Translations under genes and position numbers: made by a program
The notes under the pieces: model-generated
The model's input: only the letters and a program-made list of their open reading frames with translations
Databases searched by the model: none
What the model was told of the DNA's origin: nothing
Shown: in pieces, positions 25,762 to 34,664 of the stretch
How positions within the stretch are numbered: the stretch's first letter is position 1
How the letters are laid out: each line of letters begins with the position of its first letter
NCBI RefSeq assembly: GCF_019966545.1
Contig: NZ_JAIMIC010000003.1
Location: 186,001 to 250,000 of the forward strand
Direction of reading: 5' to 3'
DNA from: Heliomarina baculiformis
Lineage (GTDB): Bacteria; Pseudomonadota; Alphaproteobacteria; Rhodobacterales; Rhodobacteraceae
Length of the DNA: 64,000 bases

Positions 25762-26366
25762 AAGGCTCTAAGCTGCTGATTTTTCGAAACGAAACAACCT
25801 CTGAATCAAGAGAATCCTGAATCCCCCTGAAAGAGCCGCAGAGCGGCGGATTTTGGGGGCCTTTGGAGGCACCAGACGCCCGCTTGAAGAAAAACCGATC
25901 GGATGCTTTTCTCTCCGGCGAACGTTCCAATCTACTCTTCGTGTCGGGTGCACCTCGACAGGGACTGAAACAGACGAGGCTCTGCGGCGCGCAGTAGGGT
26001 CTATGGCTGGAGCAGGACTTGGCGAGATCGGTCCGGCGCTGGCTCGCAGACGTGCGAGCAAAGGCTCTCGCCCTTATTGCGCGGGAGTTGAGAAGGTTGC
26101 TGTCTCGGGAGGGTCGAGATGTGAAGCCTGTTGCGGCGCGCAGCAGTAGGCTCTGCTGATCGACAGTTTCCGGGGCAGTGACCACCTTCATTCGGTGCTA
26201 TCTGTTCGATCGGACGCAGGGTTTTGAAACTCCGACGATCTTCACCAATGGCCGGTGGCGGGGCGATCTTCGCTCACCTCGGAGCGGCACGCCATGCGGA
26301 AGACCAATTTGCAGACCAATGTGGCAAAGGGGCAGATACGCGAGGACTCAGGTCGAGGATGCGCGA
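25762..26366. other. Non-coding stretch between repeats and TauE-like gene
   Basis: About 600 bp without an acceptable gene. A long open frame on the minus strand (25649-26191) exists only because the 21-bp period keeps a frame open; its N-terminal part has no protein-like character. The first 80 bp are locally AT-richer than the surroundings. No terminator or attachment site was identified. Confidence 0.4.
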
Positions 26367-27113
26367 ATGCTTTCCATCATCATATTGGTCGTGGTGGGCC
26401 TGCTCGCCGGGATGGTCAACGCCATTGCCGGTGGCGGGACACTCATTAGCTTTCCTGCCCTGGTCTGGCTGGGAGTGCCGCCGATCATGGCCAACGCCAC
26501 GGCGACGCTGACTGCCTTGCCAGGTTATATTGGCAGTGCATGGGCCTACAGGCACGATATATCCGCAGAGGGAAGCCACGGGCTAAGGAGCATCATCGTG
26601 ATCGCCGCGCTTGGCGGCCTGGCGGGGGCGGGGCTGCTATTGCTTACGCCGGGCGATGCTTTTGTCGGAATCGTGCCTTGGCTCTTGCTCTCCGCCACGC
26701 TGCTCTTTGCAATCGGTCCGCGTCTCGTAGCTCTGGTTCGCGCGAAGGGACTGACGATCGGACCGAGTCTCTCGGCTTTCGCGATCTTCCTCGTTGCTGG
26801 CTACGGCGGCTATTTCAATGGAGGTCTTGGCATCATGTTGCTGGCGGTGTTCAGCCTGATTGGCTTCCAGAACCTGCACGGGATGAATGGTCTGAAGAAC
26901 CTGCTTTCAGCCGTGCTTTCCCTGGTATCTGTCACGACGTATGTGACCGCTGGCCTGATCGCTTGGGAGTCCGCTACGATCCTGGCGATCTCGACAACGA
27001 TTGGAGGATACATCGGCGCCCAACAGGCGCGGCGGATTCAACACACCGAGTATCTGCGGGCTTTGATCGTCGGTGTTGGTGCATCGATGACGCTGGTATT
27101 CTTCGCAATCTGA
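26367..27113 (+). CDS. TauE/SafE family sulfite/organosulfonate exporter-like permease
   Basis: A 248-residue membrane protein with eight or so helices. The glycine-rich MVNAIAGGGTLISFPALVWLGVPPIMANATATLTALPGYIGSAWAYR segment and the second repeat YFNGGLGIMLLAVFSLIGFQNLHGMNGLKNLLS are the two signature regions of the TauE/SafE (DUF81) family. These carriers move sulfite, sulfoacetate or similar anions, and the substrate cannot be read here. ATG 26367 gives the usual short N terminus. It stands alone with no obvious partner. Confidence 0.9.
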   Translation: MLSIIILVVVGLLAGMVNAIAGGGTLISFPALVWLGVPPIMANATATLTALPGYIGSAWAYRHDISAEGSHGLRSIIVIAALGGLAGAGLLLLTPGDAFVGIVPWLLLSATLLFAIGPRLVALVRAKGLTIGPSLSAFAIFLVAGYGGYFNGGLGIMLLAVFSLIGFQNLHGMNGLKNLLSAVLSLVSVTTYVTAGLIAWESATILAISTTIGGYIGAQQARRIQHTEYLRALIVGVGASMTLVFFAI

Positions 27114-27440
27114 CTGTCGAGACTCAGCGTGGAACTAACGTTCCAGGTGCGCTCCGTCGGAGAGAAAAACCTCCGTCATCGGGACGCGCCAGGGCATGAA
27201 GTCGATGGGCGCCAAGAGGCCAACTGTAGGATCCCGCACCGATGATCCGTGACCCCGACAACTGCCGCTGTCGCCTTCGCGCGCTCTTCCGACGACGCAG
27301 CGCTCGCCGCGAGGAGTGGGGCCCGCTCTGCGCGCTGGACCGGCCGACGGCCCGTGCCGTCTTAGGGTCGACCGGATGCCCGTCGGCAAGAAAGTGAGCT
27401 AATCAGGGAGCGGCGCCTCTGCCGGCCTCATCGTCCCTTG
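27114..27440. other. Intergenic region, nothing recognised
   Basis: About 330 bp between the convergent TauE-like gene and the PACE gene. The only open frame (27135-27389, minus) is Arg/Pro/Gly-rich, lacks a ribosome binding site, and is judged non-coding. Confidence 0.4.
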
Positions 27441-27869
27441 TCACGCTGTCCGTGCGGTCCGTTGAGGCGGGAAAAGGGTATCGTAACCCCAAGTGAAGAC
27501 AAAGGCGTAGCCCATATAGAAAACCGCAAAGGAGATCTCCATTACCAGTGAGGCGATCAGTGGGACACCGAGCCACCAGGCGAAGAGTGGCAACAGGAGG
27601 ACCAGAAGCGTCGCCTCGAAGAGCACGGCATGAACAATCCGAAGCGGCATCGTCTTACGGACATCGCGTCGCCGCCAATTCAGAACGTGGTCGAATACCA
27701 GGTTGAAGATGTAGTTCCACATCGTCGCGGCGGTGGCACCAAGCACGACCAGTGCTCCCATGTCGCCTATGGGGTGATCGAAGACCCAGGCGAAGAGCGG
27801 CGTGACGATAACAATGCCGATGAACTCGAAACTGAGAGCTTGGCGAATTCGGTCTGCGGTGCTGCGCAT
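27441..27869 (-). CDS. PACE family efflux transporter
   Basis: A 142-residue protein with four membrane helices arranged as two tandem bacterial transmembrane pairs. The first pair holds RIRQALSFEFIGIVIVTPLFAWVF and the second RIVHAVLFEATLLVLLLPLFAWWLG, each with the conserved glutamate of AceI-type transporters. PACE proteins export biocides such as chlorhexidine and, physiologically, short diamines. ATG 27869 (MRSTADRIRQA) is the family start. It lies 87 bp downstream of the HPP gene on the same strand and may be cotranscribed. Confidence 0.9.
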   Translation of the reverse strand: MRSTADRIRQALSFEFIGIVIVTPLFAWVFDHPIGDMGALVVLGATAATMWNYIFNLVFDHVLNWRRRDVRKTMPLRIVHAVLFEATLLVLLLPLFAWWLGVPLIASLVMEISFAVFYMGYAFVFTWGYDTLFPPQRTARTA

Positions 27870-27955
27870 GATGGCTCCGATTGTTGTTCGGGCCGTCCCG
27901 CGTGTTGACCATCTGGCTGGGCGAGGCCGTCCTCGCTTATCGATGCAAGCGGCCT

Positions 27956-29056
27956 TCATGCCGCAGGACGTTCCTCTGCCCCAGCAAGCAGTAGTCGCAT
28001 GATATCAGATCGGGTCAGGATCCCGACCAGTCGCTGCTCCCGGGTCACCGGAACAACCTCGCTTCCCTGCGCCGCCAGCCTGTTGAGGAGCACGCCAACG
28101 GGCATATCGTCCGGCACCGCACGGTCGGCGGGTCGCATCACGTCTGATATGGTGCGACGCGGAGATCTCTGCCGCCAGGCCGCCGGGCGGTCCTGCGCCG
28201 CGACGACGTGCAGAAGATCGGCTTGGAGCACGAGGCCGCGCAGTATCATATCTTCGTCTACGACCGGGAGGCTCTTGATAGAATGGCTGCGGAAAAGCCG
28301 TGCCGCATCCGAGAGCGGCGTGTCGGGTCGGACCGTGATCAGACCGGTGGTCATGACGTCAGCACAGGTTGTTCCGTCAAAACGGTGCTGGGCCGCCTCT
28401 GCTTCGGCAGCGGCCAGCAACCGGCCGAGGTCTGCCACACCAAGGTTGGTCGACTGGTTGAACCGGTGGAGAAGCTCACCGAGTTGCTCGGTCGTCAAAC
28501 CCAGGCGCAGCGCGGGATTTCCCGTCTCGTCCGTCTCAGGCTGGCGGAACGGATATACCCGGCCCGTTGCCCTGTTGTAGACGATGGCGGCAAGGACCAG
28601 TACGGCGGTGGTCAGCCCGACCGGCATCAAGGCGAAAAGCAGTCCCGCTTCCCGGGCCACGCCCGGATCGAGGGCGGTGAGCAATGCCACTGCCCCTCCC
28701 GGCGGGTGGAGCGCCCGAACGAACATCATGGCGGTGATCGCTGCGCCGACGGCGACGCCAACAGACCAGGGAGCGGGCACGATCCGGAGAACCAGGAGAG
28801 TGACGAGTGCTGCCGTCACATTGCCGACGATGGCCGACCACGGTTGGGCGAGGGGCGAGTTCGGAACGCAGAATACGAGCACTGCCGTCGCTCCAAGCGG
28901 AGCCATCAAAAAGAATGTCGATTCCCCCAGCCTGGCGGCCAAGCTCACTACGAGAGCGCACAGGCTGATCCCGAGAACTGCGCCGAGCCCGGCGCGCAAC
29001 TGCTCGCGGCCGTGAAATGCCGGCAGCGCCGGGTAGAGATGATACCATGCCCGCAT
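27956..29056 (-). CDS. HPP family membrane protein with CBS domain pair
   Basis: A 366-residue protein with an N-terminal HPP domain of four to five helices. Its signature is LHPPGGAVALLTAL around residue 116-129, and TGRVYPFRQ follows the last helix. The C-terminal half (from about residue 222) carries two CBS repeats: ADVMTTGLITVRPDTPLSDA to LPVVDEDMILRGLV, and ISDVMRPADRAVPDDM to VPVTREQRLVGILTRSDI. HPP proteins have been linked to nitrite transport in plants and cyanobacteria; the bacterial HPP-CBS role is open. It is the intact counterpart of the relic at 1-908. Confidence 0.9.
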   Translation of the reverse strand: MRAWYHLYPALPAFHGREQLRAGLGAVLGISLCALVVSLAARLGESTFFLMAPLGATAVLVFCVPNSPLAQPWSAIVGNVTAALVTLLVLRIVPAPWSVGVAVGAAITAMMFVRALHPPGGAVALLTALDPGVAREAGLLFALMPVGLTTAVLVLAAIVYNRATGRVYPFRQPETDETGNPALRLGLTTEQLGELLHRFNQSTNLGVADLGRLLAAAEAEAAQHRFDGTTCADVMTTGLITVRPDTPLSDAARLFRSHSIKSLPVVDEDMILRGLVLQADLLHVVAAQDRPAAWRQRSPRRTISDVMRPADRAVPDDMPVGVLLNRLAAQGSEVVPVTREQRLVGILTRSDIMRLLLAGAEERPAA

Positions 29057-29289
29057 ACGAAGGCCTCCTTCGCTGCCCGAAAAGAGAGCAACTTCCGCCT
29101 CCTATGCCTTAGATGATGGCAGAATGTGAACAGCTGCATCCGACGAAAAGGACATTGGTCCTATCTCCAATTGAATGGGGGGATCGTGGTCCCGCGTAGA
29201 CGTCAGGATCGAAACGACCGATCGCACGCAGGCTCCCGCTTGTTTTCAGCGGTAAATGGTCTGAATATTGGCCTGAATGGGGGAATGGC

Positions 29290-29988
29290 ATGCGAACAGG
29301 CAAGGATGCGGCACGGGCGCGACTCTGGCAGGTTCTCGAGGAACGTGCGCCGGCCTCGGGAGATCGTTTACCGCCAGAGAGGGTGCTGAAGGATCTCGTC
29401 GGATGCAGTCGTGAGACGCTTCGTGGGGCGCTCGCCACCCTCGAGGCGCGCGGCGAGATCTGGCGCCATGTCGGTCAGGGGACCTTTCGCGGCCGAGCGC
29501 CCCTGGGCCGTCCGGTGAAGGATACGCTCCTGCTCGAGGCGACAACACCCGCGGACCTGATGGACGCACGCCGCCTACTTGAACCGCAGGTCGCAACGGC
29601 TGCCGCGTTGCGGCGTGTAACGGAGGACATTTCCCTGCTGCGACAGCGCGTCGCCAACGGACGTGCCGCTCGAAATCGCGCGGAATGCGAGCGGGCTGAT
29701 GACGCCTTCCACCAGTCGATCGCGCAAGTCGCGCGCAACCCTCTCTTGATTGCCCTCCTGCGTCATTTCTCGAGCGCCCGATGCCGCGCGGTTTGGCAGA
29801 GGGAATGGGATCGCACCTATCGCCGAGTCGGCGTGGAAGAGTTCACCCGGGTGCATGGCGATCATCACGAACAGGTCGTCGACGCAATTGCCGCCGGCGA
29901 CGGGCCGGCCGCGCATCGTGCCATGGCCCATCATCTCGAGGCTGTCAGCATCGATATGGGCGTCCTCAACCCAGTGCCGTCATGCTGA
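29290..29988 (+). CDS. GntR family regulator, FadR/FCD type
   Basis: A 232-residue regulator. The N-terminal winged helix (DRLPPERVLKDLVGCSRETLRGALATLEARGEIWRHVGQGTF) is GntR type. The C-terminal FCD effector domain has the expected acidic and histidine residues (DLMDARRLLEPQVA, DDAFHQSIAQVARNPLL, VHGDHHEQVVDAIAAGD, AMAHHL). FCD domains bind carboxylic acids with a metal. It converges on the EamA transporter gene, ending 12 bp from that gene's stop. The regulated target is not evident; the promoter region at 29057-29289 is shared with the divergent HPP gene. Confidence 0.9.
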   Translation: MRTGKDAARARLWQVLEERAPASGDRLPPERVLKDLVGCSRETLRGALATLEARGEIWRHVGQGTFRGRAPLGRPVKDTLLLEATTPADLMDARRLLEPQVATAAALRRVTEDISLLRQRVANGRAARNRAECERADDAFHQSIAQVARNPLLIALLRHFSSARCRAVWQREWDRTYRRVGVEEFTRVHGDHHEQVVDAIAAGDGPAAHRAMAHHLEAVSIDMGVLNPVPSC

Positions 29989-29999
29989 TGATGCCTCTG

Positions 30000-30962
30000 T
30001 CACCGAGGTCGGATCCTCCGGCTCTTGTGAGCGGTCGGCAGCATGGAGGCCGGCGCGCGTGATCTCTCCCGATAGACGACGTAAAGGCCCGAGGTGAGGA
30101 TGACTGCGATCCCCAGCCAGGTCATCCGATCGGGAAAGTCTCCGAAGACCACGAACCCGGCGGCGGTGGCGCCGATAATCTCGAGATACTGGAATGGTGC
30201 CAGGAGACCGGCTTCAGTGTGGCGAAAGGCTTCGGCGATCAGGACATAACTTGCAGCGGCGAGGAGGCCGCTTCCCAGGATGAGGACCGTGGCCCAAGTC
30301 GAAAGGGCGCTCGGGTCCGGAGACACAATTCCCGCTGCGTGAAGACCGGAAGAAAGCGCTACCATGCCGAGGCAGGCATAGGTTGTGGCGCCGCACTGAA
30401 TGGTCAGCCCGGAGCGGGTGCGCGAGGCACGGCGGAGGACAATCATGTTGAGCGCATAGGAGACGGCCGCGAGGAGCGGCAGCAGCGCAGCGACCTCGAA
30501 CTCGGGCCCCGGCCGGATTACGATAAGCGCGCCCGCGAGCCCTGCGCCAACTGCTGCGAGGCGTCGCGGTCCGACTGTCTCGCCGAGGAGTGGACCTGCC
30601 AGCACAGTCAGGATCAAAGGCTCAACGAAAAAGATGGCGATCGCGGTGGCAATCGGCATGACCGCGAAGGCGCCTATCAGGCAGATGAGGGTGATCATCA
30701 CCAGCAGACCGGACAGCGCGACAACCGGCGAGAACATGGCGCCCCTGAGACGTTTCCGCAGCACCACCGCCGCCGGCAGGAGGAAGGCCCCCTGGGCGAG
30801 AACGCGCGCGGTCGCGACGTCGATCGGATTCAGTTTCTCTGTCAGAAGCTTCGACAACGTGTCGCCCAGTGGTAGCAGGAGCATTGCCGCGGCCATGCAG
30901 GTCATTCCTGCGAAAGATCCAGTCCACATGGTCTGCGACCTGTCGAGCAAGGCAAGAGTCAT
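30000..30962 (-). CDS. EamA/DMT family transporter
   Basis: A 320-residue permease with ten helices in two EamA repeats. Recognisable segments include DVATARVLAQGAFLLPAAVVL, PIATAIAIFFVEPLILTVLAGPLLGE at the end of the first repeat, and HTEAGLLAPFQYLEIIGATAAGFVVFGDFPD in the second. DMT carriers of this type export amino acids or metabolites. GAGGTG precedes ATG 30962; ATG 30974 is an alternative four residues longer. The C terminus is basic and cytoplasmic. Confidence 0.88.
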   Translation of the reverse strand: MTLALLDRSQTMWTGSFAGMTCMAAAMLLLPLGDTLSKLLTEKLNPIDVATARVLAQGAFLLPAAVVLRKRLRGAMFSPVVALSGLLVMITLICLIGAFAVMPIATAIAIFFVEPLILTVLAGPLLGETVGPRRLAAVGAGLAGALIVIRPGPEFEVAALLPLLAAVSYALNMIVLRRASRTRSGLTIQCGATTYACLGMVALSSGLHAAGIVSPDPSALSTWATVLILGSGLLAAASYVLIAEAFRHTEAGLLAPFQYLEIIGATAAGFVVFGDFPDRMTWLGIAVILTSGLYVVYRERSRAPASMLPTAHKSRRIRPR

Positions 30963-31185
30963 AGGACACCTCATAACTTCAGGCTCCGCACGATATGTGC
31001 GGAAGCAAGTCCGGGCGTTCAGGACATCGGTTGAAAGTATCGGGGCGGGGCAGCGGACGCGCGACGCCATCGCATGCTGCCTTGCAACGCGGATATAGGG
31101 GTCTTCAAAGGACTTGTCCAATCCGGAGAGCAGGTAGCTCTCTGGCTTATTGCTCGGCAAGGCCAGTGACGTCAGGCAAGAGCGC

Positions 31186-31713
31186 TCAGAATGAAACCGG
31201 CTCGCGCTTCGACTTTGAGCCTTGGCAGAATGACGGATCATATCCGAGCCAATCGAAAGCCTCGATCAGCCGATGATGCTCGGCGATGCCGTCCTTCAGA
31301 TCTTGCTGGCGTTCACTGTCCCTGTGGTGGTTCTCTGGCCAAGGTGGAGTTAGAAACACTTGGTGATGGAAGCGGGCGTGTCCCGAGAGGGTGACGGACG
31401 CCGCCAATCCGCTTGCATGTTCCAGCGCGATGGCCGCATCCAGCAGCCCGCGATCGAAGAACACCCAACCCTGCGAAGACGCGACGCGGTTGCGGTCTCC
31501 GGTCGCCATGTCGATGGCGCGCCTTGCGAAGGCTTCGAGATCGACCCAGGGAAGTGCCACACCTGCGCCGTTCAACTCCTCCTGCACGATCTTCCTGCCG
31601 GGCTCCTCGACAGTTTCGAAGCCTCGGGAAGCGAGTTCGGCCAGCAACGTCGACTTCCTGCCTCCCGAGCAGCCGGAAAGGACCACGTGCTGGCCTCCAT
31701 GGCCGTTTGTCAT
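31186..31713 (-). CDS. AAA_28-type ATPase/kinase with altered Walker A
   Basis: A 175-residue P-loop protein resembling the AAA_28 (NadR-like) group. The segments VFFDRGLLDAAIALE and HHQVFLTPPW are characteristic of this family. The P loop reads SGCSGGRKSTLL: Arg19 replaces the invariant Gly before the Lys of GxxxxGKS (codon at 31657-31659, minus strand). ATG 31713 has GGAGAG 7 nt upstream. It follows mscS by 30 bp on the same strand. The function of the family is unknown, and the changed P loop makes ATP binding doubtful. Confidence 0.8.
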   Translation of the reverse strand: MTNGHGGQHVVLSGCSGGRKSTLLAELASRGFETVEEPGRKIVQEELNGAGVALPWVDLEAFARRAIDMATGDRNRVASSQGWVFFDRGLLDAAIALEHASGLAASVTLSGHARFHHQVFLTPPWPENHHRDSERQQDLKDGIAEHHRLIEAFDWLGYDPSFCQGSKSKREPVSF

Positions 31714-31743
31714 CGGATGTCTCTCCATGTTGTCAGCCGCTCC

Positions 31744-32700
31744 TCACGCCCCGATGCGCTCTGTCTTGGGCGGCGCAGCGAATATCCGTGCGACCTCCGT
31801 TTCATGATCGACGGGGAGCATGGTTTCCCCGCGGGGCCTATTCAGCTCGATCTGCATGCGTGGGGTCGGGACTTTCGCCTGCCGCATCGCGCGGTCGATC
31901 AGAGACAGCAGCTCGTCGCGGCAGTCAACGTCCCGTTCGAAGCGCGACAGCCAGAACCGGACCGCATAGGAATTGCCTTCGCTTCCCAGCTCCTGCACGC
32001 GGACATCCGGTGCCGGCTCGCTCTGGATCAGGCGCGCCTCGCCCACGGCCTTCAGGATTATTTCCTTGGCGGCGTCCACGGAAACCTCACGCGATAGCTT
32101 CAGAGACAGCTGCGCGCGATACTGTGGTTTCGGTGCCGAGTAGTTGATGATGCGTCGGCGCGCGATCTGGCTGTTCGGCAGGATCAAGTAGGTCGAGTCC
32201 AACGTCAGCACCCGTGTCGTGCGCCAGCCGATCTCGATGACCTTGCCTCGTGCGACCTGCTCGATATCGACCCAGTCCCCGATCCGGTAGGGTGCCTCGA
32301 CGCCCAGTGCGATGCCGGACAACGTGTCCGCTACGACGTTCCGGATCGCGAAACCCAGCACCGCGAGTATCAAGCTCGATCCCGCAAGCGCGCCAAGGAG
32401 ACCTTGTTCCAGCAGGAGCGAGGCAGAGGCAACGATGGCGGCGAAGAACAGTAGAACCGCCACGAGATCCCGAAACAGACGCGGGTATGGGCGCTTGTCG
32501 CGTCTCCGGCGATCCGCGAACAGGCCGAACAGCCGGCTACCGAGCCAGGCCGCAGCAAGGCAACCGACAACGCCGCCAAGCATGCGGAGAGGTAATCCAG
32601 TCCGCCGCTCGACATCCTGGTCGAAGATTACCAGGCCGGCGGCGACAAGAAGCAGGACCGAAGGCCAGATCAGCCGACGGAGATGTGAGAGAAGTCTCAT
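31744..32700 (-). CDS. MscS family mechanosensitive channel
   Basis: A 318-residue protein with about four membrane helices. The pore-lining and beta-domain region reads LEQGLLGALAGSSLILAVLGFAIRNVVADTLSGIALGVEAPYRIGDWVDIEQVARGKVIEIGWRTTRV, a standard MscS signature. The C-terminal alpha-beta domain follows. It protects cells from osmotic downshock, possibly gated by other cues. Its start follows the stop of the zinc-ribbon gene by a single base (TGACATG), implying coupling. Confidence 0.92.
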   Translation of the reverse strand: MRLLSHLRRLIWPSVLLLVAAGLVIFDQDVERRTGLPLRMLGGVVGCLAAAWLGSRLFGLFADRRRRDKRPYPRLFRDLVAVLLFFAAIVASASLLLEQGLLGALAGSSLILAVLGFAIRNVVADTLSGIALGVEAPYRIGDWVDIEQVARGKVIEIGWRTTRVLTLDSTYLILPNSQIARRRIINYSAPKPQYRAQLSLKLSREVSVDAAKEIILKAVGEARLIQSEPAPDVRVQELGSEGNSYAVRFWLSRFERDVDCRDELLSLIDRAMRQAKVPTPRMQIELNRPRGETMLPVDHETEVARIFAAPPKTERIGA

Positions 32701-32701
32701 G

Positions 32702-32929
32702 TCAGCAGCCCTGTTGCTGATGCCGCGATGGTCGGCGAGACCGGCACTGGAGGCAGGTCACGGCGGCGCCGGCATGTCGCTCGACGGCAGAGCCACAACG
32801 ACGACAGGAAATTCGGATAATGGGGGTATTGCCCCCGAGAATGTGCCGACAGCTGGGACAGCGATGAGCGGCCGCGCGGGGAAGCGATGTCTTGCAGGAG
32901 GGGCAGGCAAGCGGAAGGTGACGATTCAT
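32702..32929 (-). CDS. Small double zinc-ribbon protein
   Basis: A 75-residue basic protein with four CxxC motifs: CPSC, CPSC, CRRC and CLQC. These can form two zinc ribbons, or one four-finger pair. ATG 32929 has AAAGAGGG upstream. The stop is one base before the mscS start. Similar small proteins in other genomes act as nucleic-acid or protein adaptors, but no specific role can be given. Confidence 0.75.
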   Translation of the reverse strand: MNRHLPLACPSCKTSLPRAAAHRCPSCRHILGGNTPIIRISCRRCGSAVERHAGAAVTCLQCRSRRPSRHQQQGC

Positions 32930-33070
32930 GGGACCCTCTTTCAACGGGAAGGGAAGACGCCGAAGCGGCGATTGCCGATATCCCGGAAGGAGCGTCGTGG
33001 CTTCGTCAGCGCATCGAGCGGCTCCTTCCGGGCAGAGCATGGGCTTCGGCAGGGTCCCGGGAATGTCGGT

Positions 33071-33514
33071 TCATTGTGCCTCCAGGCTTTCGGGGGCATC
33101 CTGGGACGCGACGTGGAGCACGGTCAGAACCCGCCGCTCTCCGTCCCTGGTGTCCCAGTGGAGCGATGCGCCCTCTGCCAGTCCGATCAGGGCAACCCCG
33201 ATCGGTGTCAGGATCGAGATCCGACCGCGTGCGATGTCGGCGTCCTCGGGATAGACGGGCGTCACCGTCTTTTCCTGGCCGGTCGATTCATCCCGATAGC
33301 TGACCGCGCGACCGATGGCCACGACGTTCTGCGGGAGTTTCGCCGCCGGAAGGATACGGGCCCGGCCGATTTCGCCGAGCAGCCGGTCGGCAAGGTCCGG
33401 GTTGCGCTGGATCGCGCCCTCCGCAAGTGCCTCGAGCCTTTCCAGGCAGTCCGCACCTATGACGACCCTGGGCCGCCGGCCGGTGCCGCGTGACGTAGAG
33501 AGTTGTTTGTTCAT
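33071..33514 (-). CDS. rnk: Nucleoside diphosphate kinase regulator (Rnk/GreA-B C-terminal family)
   Basis: A 147-residue protein. The N-terminal helical hairpin (VVIGADCLERLEALAEGAIQRNPDLADRLLGEIGRARI) and the C-terminal GreA/GreB FKBP-like domain (VTPVYPEDADIARGRISILTPIGVALIGLAEG) match Rnk. Rnk binds RNA polymerase in the secondary channel region and competes with GreA, GreB and DksA. ATG 33514 has GGAAAGGAAA upstream. It lies next to the first of four shorter relatives (33598-34065) in this window. Confidence 0.88.
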   Translation of the reverse strand: MNKQLSTSRGTGRRPRVVIGADCLERLEALAEGAIQRNPDLADRLLGEIGRARILPAAKLPQNVVAIGRAVSYRDESTGQEKTVTPVYPEDADIARGRISILTPIGVALIGLAEGASLHWDTRDGERRVLTVLHVASQDAPESLEAQ

Positions 33515-33597
33515 CGTAGTTTCCTTTCCACCATCTGGTGGTGTGAGTGAATTATGGGTGGCCATAATCCCTGACCCGCCACGAACGGATCAAAGCA

Positions 33598-34065
33598 TCA
33601 GGCCGCGGCGTGGTCCGGCGACGGATGCACGTCCAGTACCACGACGACTTCGATCTGACCGTCGTCCCGCAGGAGCGGAACCTTCTGCAGCTTTCGCATC
33701 CCGATCAGGGTCGCCCCAAGCAATGAAGCAACGAGAATATGTCCCGGGACCGGCGCGGGGTTCATGGAGAGCACGCCGCTGCGAGCGCCCTCACCGCTGA
33801 TCATGTAGGTGACGTGGCATCCGGCCACGACAAGATCTGGCGAGGCCGGCTCGGGAGTTCCGCGCGAGATCCGCAGCTTGTGGCGCAGCAGCCCGTTTAG
33901 TAGAGCGGGATTGGGCGAATTCCTGGTTCCGCGATAGCGAAGCAGGTGCTCGATGCCGAGCCGGTCGTCGACAGTGAGAAGAAAGCCGCTCCCGACAGCG
34001 GAGCGTTCGAAGAGCGATCGAAAGTCACTGCCGGCAGGCAGGTGGGGGATCCTGGTAATGGTCAT
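33598..34065 (-). CDS. GreA/Rnk C-terminal-like small protein, paralogue 1
   Basis: A 155-residue protein with a helical N-terminal half (VDDRLGIEHLLRYRGTRNSP, NGLLRHKLRISRG). The C-terminal part resembles the GreA/GreB C-terminal domain: VTYMISGEGARSGVLSM, then ILVASLLGATLIGMRKLQKVPLLRDDGQIEVVVVL. The GreA acidic coiled coil is absent. Three paralogues in the window share the S-LGATLIGM block. GGGAGA lies before ATG 34065. An 80-nt conserved leader element precedes it at 34115-34194. Binding to RNA polymerase is inferred from fold similarity only. Confidence 0.75.
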   Translation of the reverse strand: MTITRIPHLPAGSDFRSLFERSAVGSGFLLTVDDRLGIEHLLRYRGTRNSPNPALLNGLLRHKLRISRGTPEPASPDLVVAGCHVTYMISGEGARSGVLSMNPAPVPGHILVASLLGATLIGMRKLQKVPLLRDDGQIEVVVVLDVHPSPDHAAA

Positions 34066-34114
34066 GATGTGTCTCCCGGAGCGGTGAAGCCCGCGTTCTC
34101 AGATGCAAGGGTGT

Positions 34115-34194
34115 GAGAAAGCCCCGGGTGGTCGAAGACGCGCTTATGCGCAGACCGCCCGGGGACCCGGGCGGTTTAGAAGCAGAAACCGGAA
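34115..34194 (-). ncRNA. Conserved structured 5' leader, copy 1
   Basis: 80 nt, beginning TTCCGGTTTCTGCTTCT and ending CCCGGGGCTTTCTC, 49 nt before the start of paralogue 1. Possible stems are CGGTTT/AAACCG; ACCGCCCGGG/CCCGGGCGGT; a small GCGC-ATAA-GCGC hairpin; and CCCCGGG/CCCGGGG, which encloses the small one. The first and second stems compete for the same strand, and so do the second and the last. Copies 2, 3 and 4 share sequence and architecture. Confidence 0.7.
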
Positions 34195-34221
34195 AAGGTT
34201 CTCGTGCGTGACCATGATGAG

Positions 34222-34249
34222 ACCTTAGTCTTTGGGCGCAACCTGTCAA
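34222..34249 (-). promoter_or_regulatory. Promoter candidate for leader copy 1
   Basis: TTGACA, 16 nt, TAAGGT. The -35 box begins 55 nt before the conserved leader, which matches the spacing at copies 2 and 3 (56 nt each) and puts the likely transcript start about 20 nt upstream of the leader. Confidence 0.5.
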
Positions 34250-34349
34250 TCTTGGAGACCGGGCCAGTTCTGGAACGGTCAAGGATGCACAGATCTCGAG
34301 ACGGCGAATTGATGACGAGGTCCACGAGGCGGACTTCGACGACGGGGGG

Positions 34350-34565
34350 TCACCGACGGCGCACCTCGAAGATTGAGTCACGTCGAGCTTCCTGGATCGG
34401 CCGACGGTGTGGCAGCGGGATGATGTTTGCCGAAGTCGTGCGACCACCATCATCTTCCCAACGCGCCAGGCACTTGGCGCTCGGCTCAGCGACCGACCTC
34501 TCCATGTCACTCGGCCGGAAAAGTTCCGGAAACAGCTCGTCGAAATCTGCCTTGCAAAGCATCAT
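34350..34565 (-). CDS. Hypothetical small protein (71 aa)
   Basis: A 71-residue soluble protein with a helical acidic start (MMLCKADFDELFPELFRPS), then a stretch ending in a basic tail (PLPHRRPIQEARRDSIFEVRRR). GGAAAGGAGTG stands 6 nt before ATG 34565, a strong ribosome binding site, which is the main support for a real gene. No family was recognised. It is 155 bp upstream of leader copy 1 on the same strand. Confidence 0.5.
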   Translation of the reverse strand: MMLCKADFDELFPELFRPSDMERSVAEPSAKCLARWEDDGGRTTSANIIPLPHRRPIQEARRDSIFEVRRR

Positions 34566-34664
34566 TTTGTCACTCCTTTCCATCGCTCCATAGGGAGCCA
34601 CTGCACGGCGAAGGCTGCGCACCACTGCAGTCCAGTGGTGCGGGTTCTCGAGAATGGGACCGGC

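Noticed and set aside
25649-26191. 180-residue open frame on the minus strand with a heptad-like repeat at its C terminus
   Set aside because: The heptad repeat is a direct result of the 21-bp DNA period; the rest has no protein-like composition and no ribosome binding site.
27135-27389. 84-residue frame between TauE-like and PACE genes
   Set aside because: Arg/Gly/Pro-rich composition and no ribosome binding site; typical of chance frames in GC-rich DNA.
34115-34194. Leader elements as intrinsic terminators of upstream genes
   Set aside because: The GC-rich hairpin is followed by TTTCTC rather than a U-run, and a promoter lies just upstream of each, with the paralogue gene just downstream. 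Attenuation remains possible but a simple terminator does not fit.
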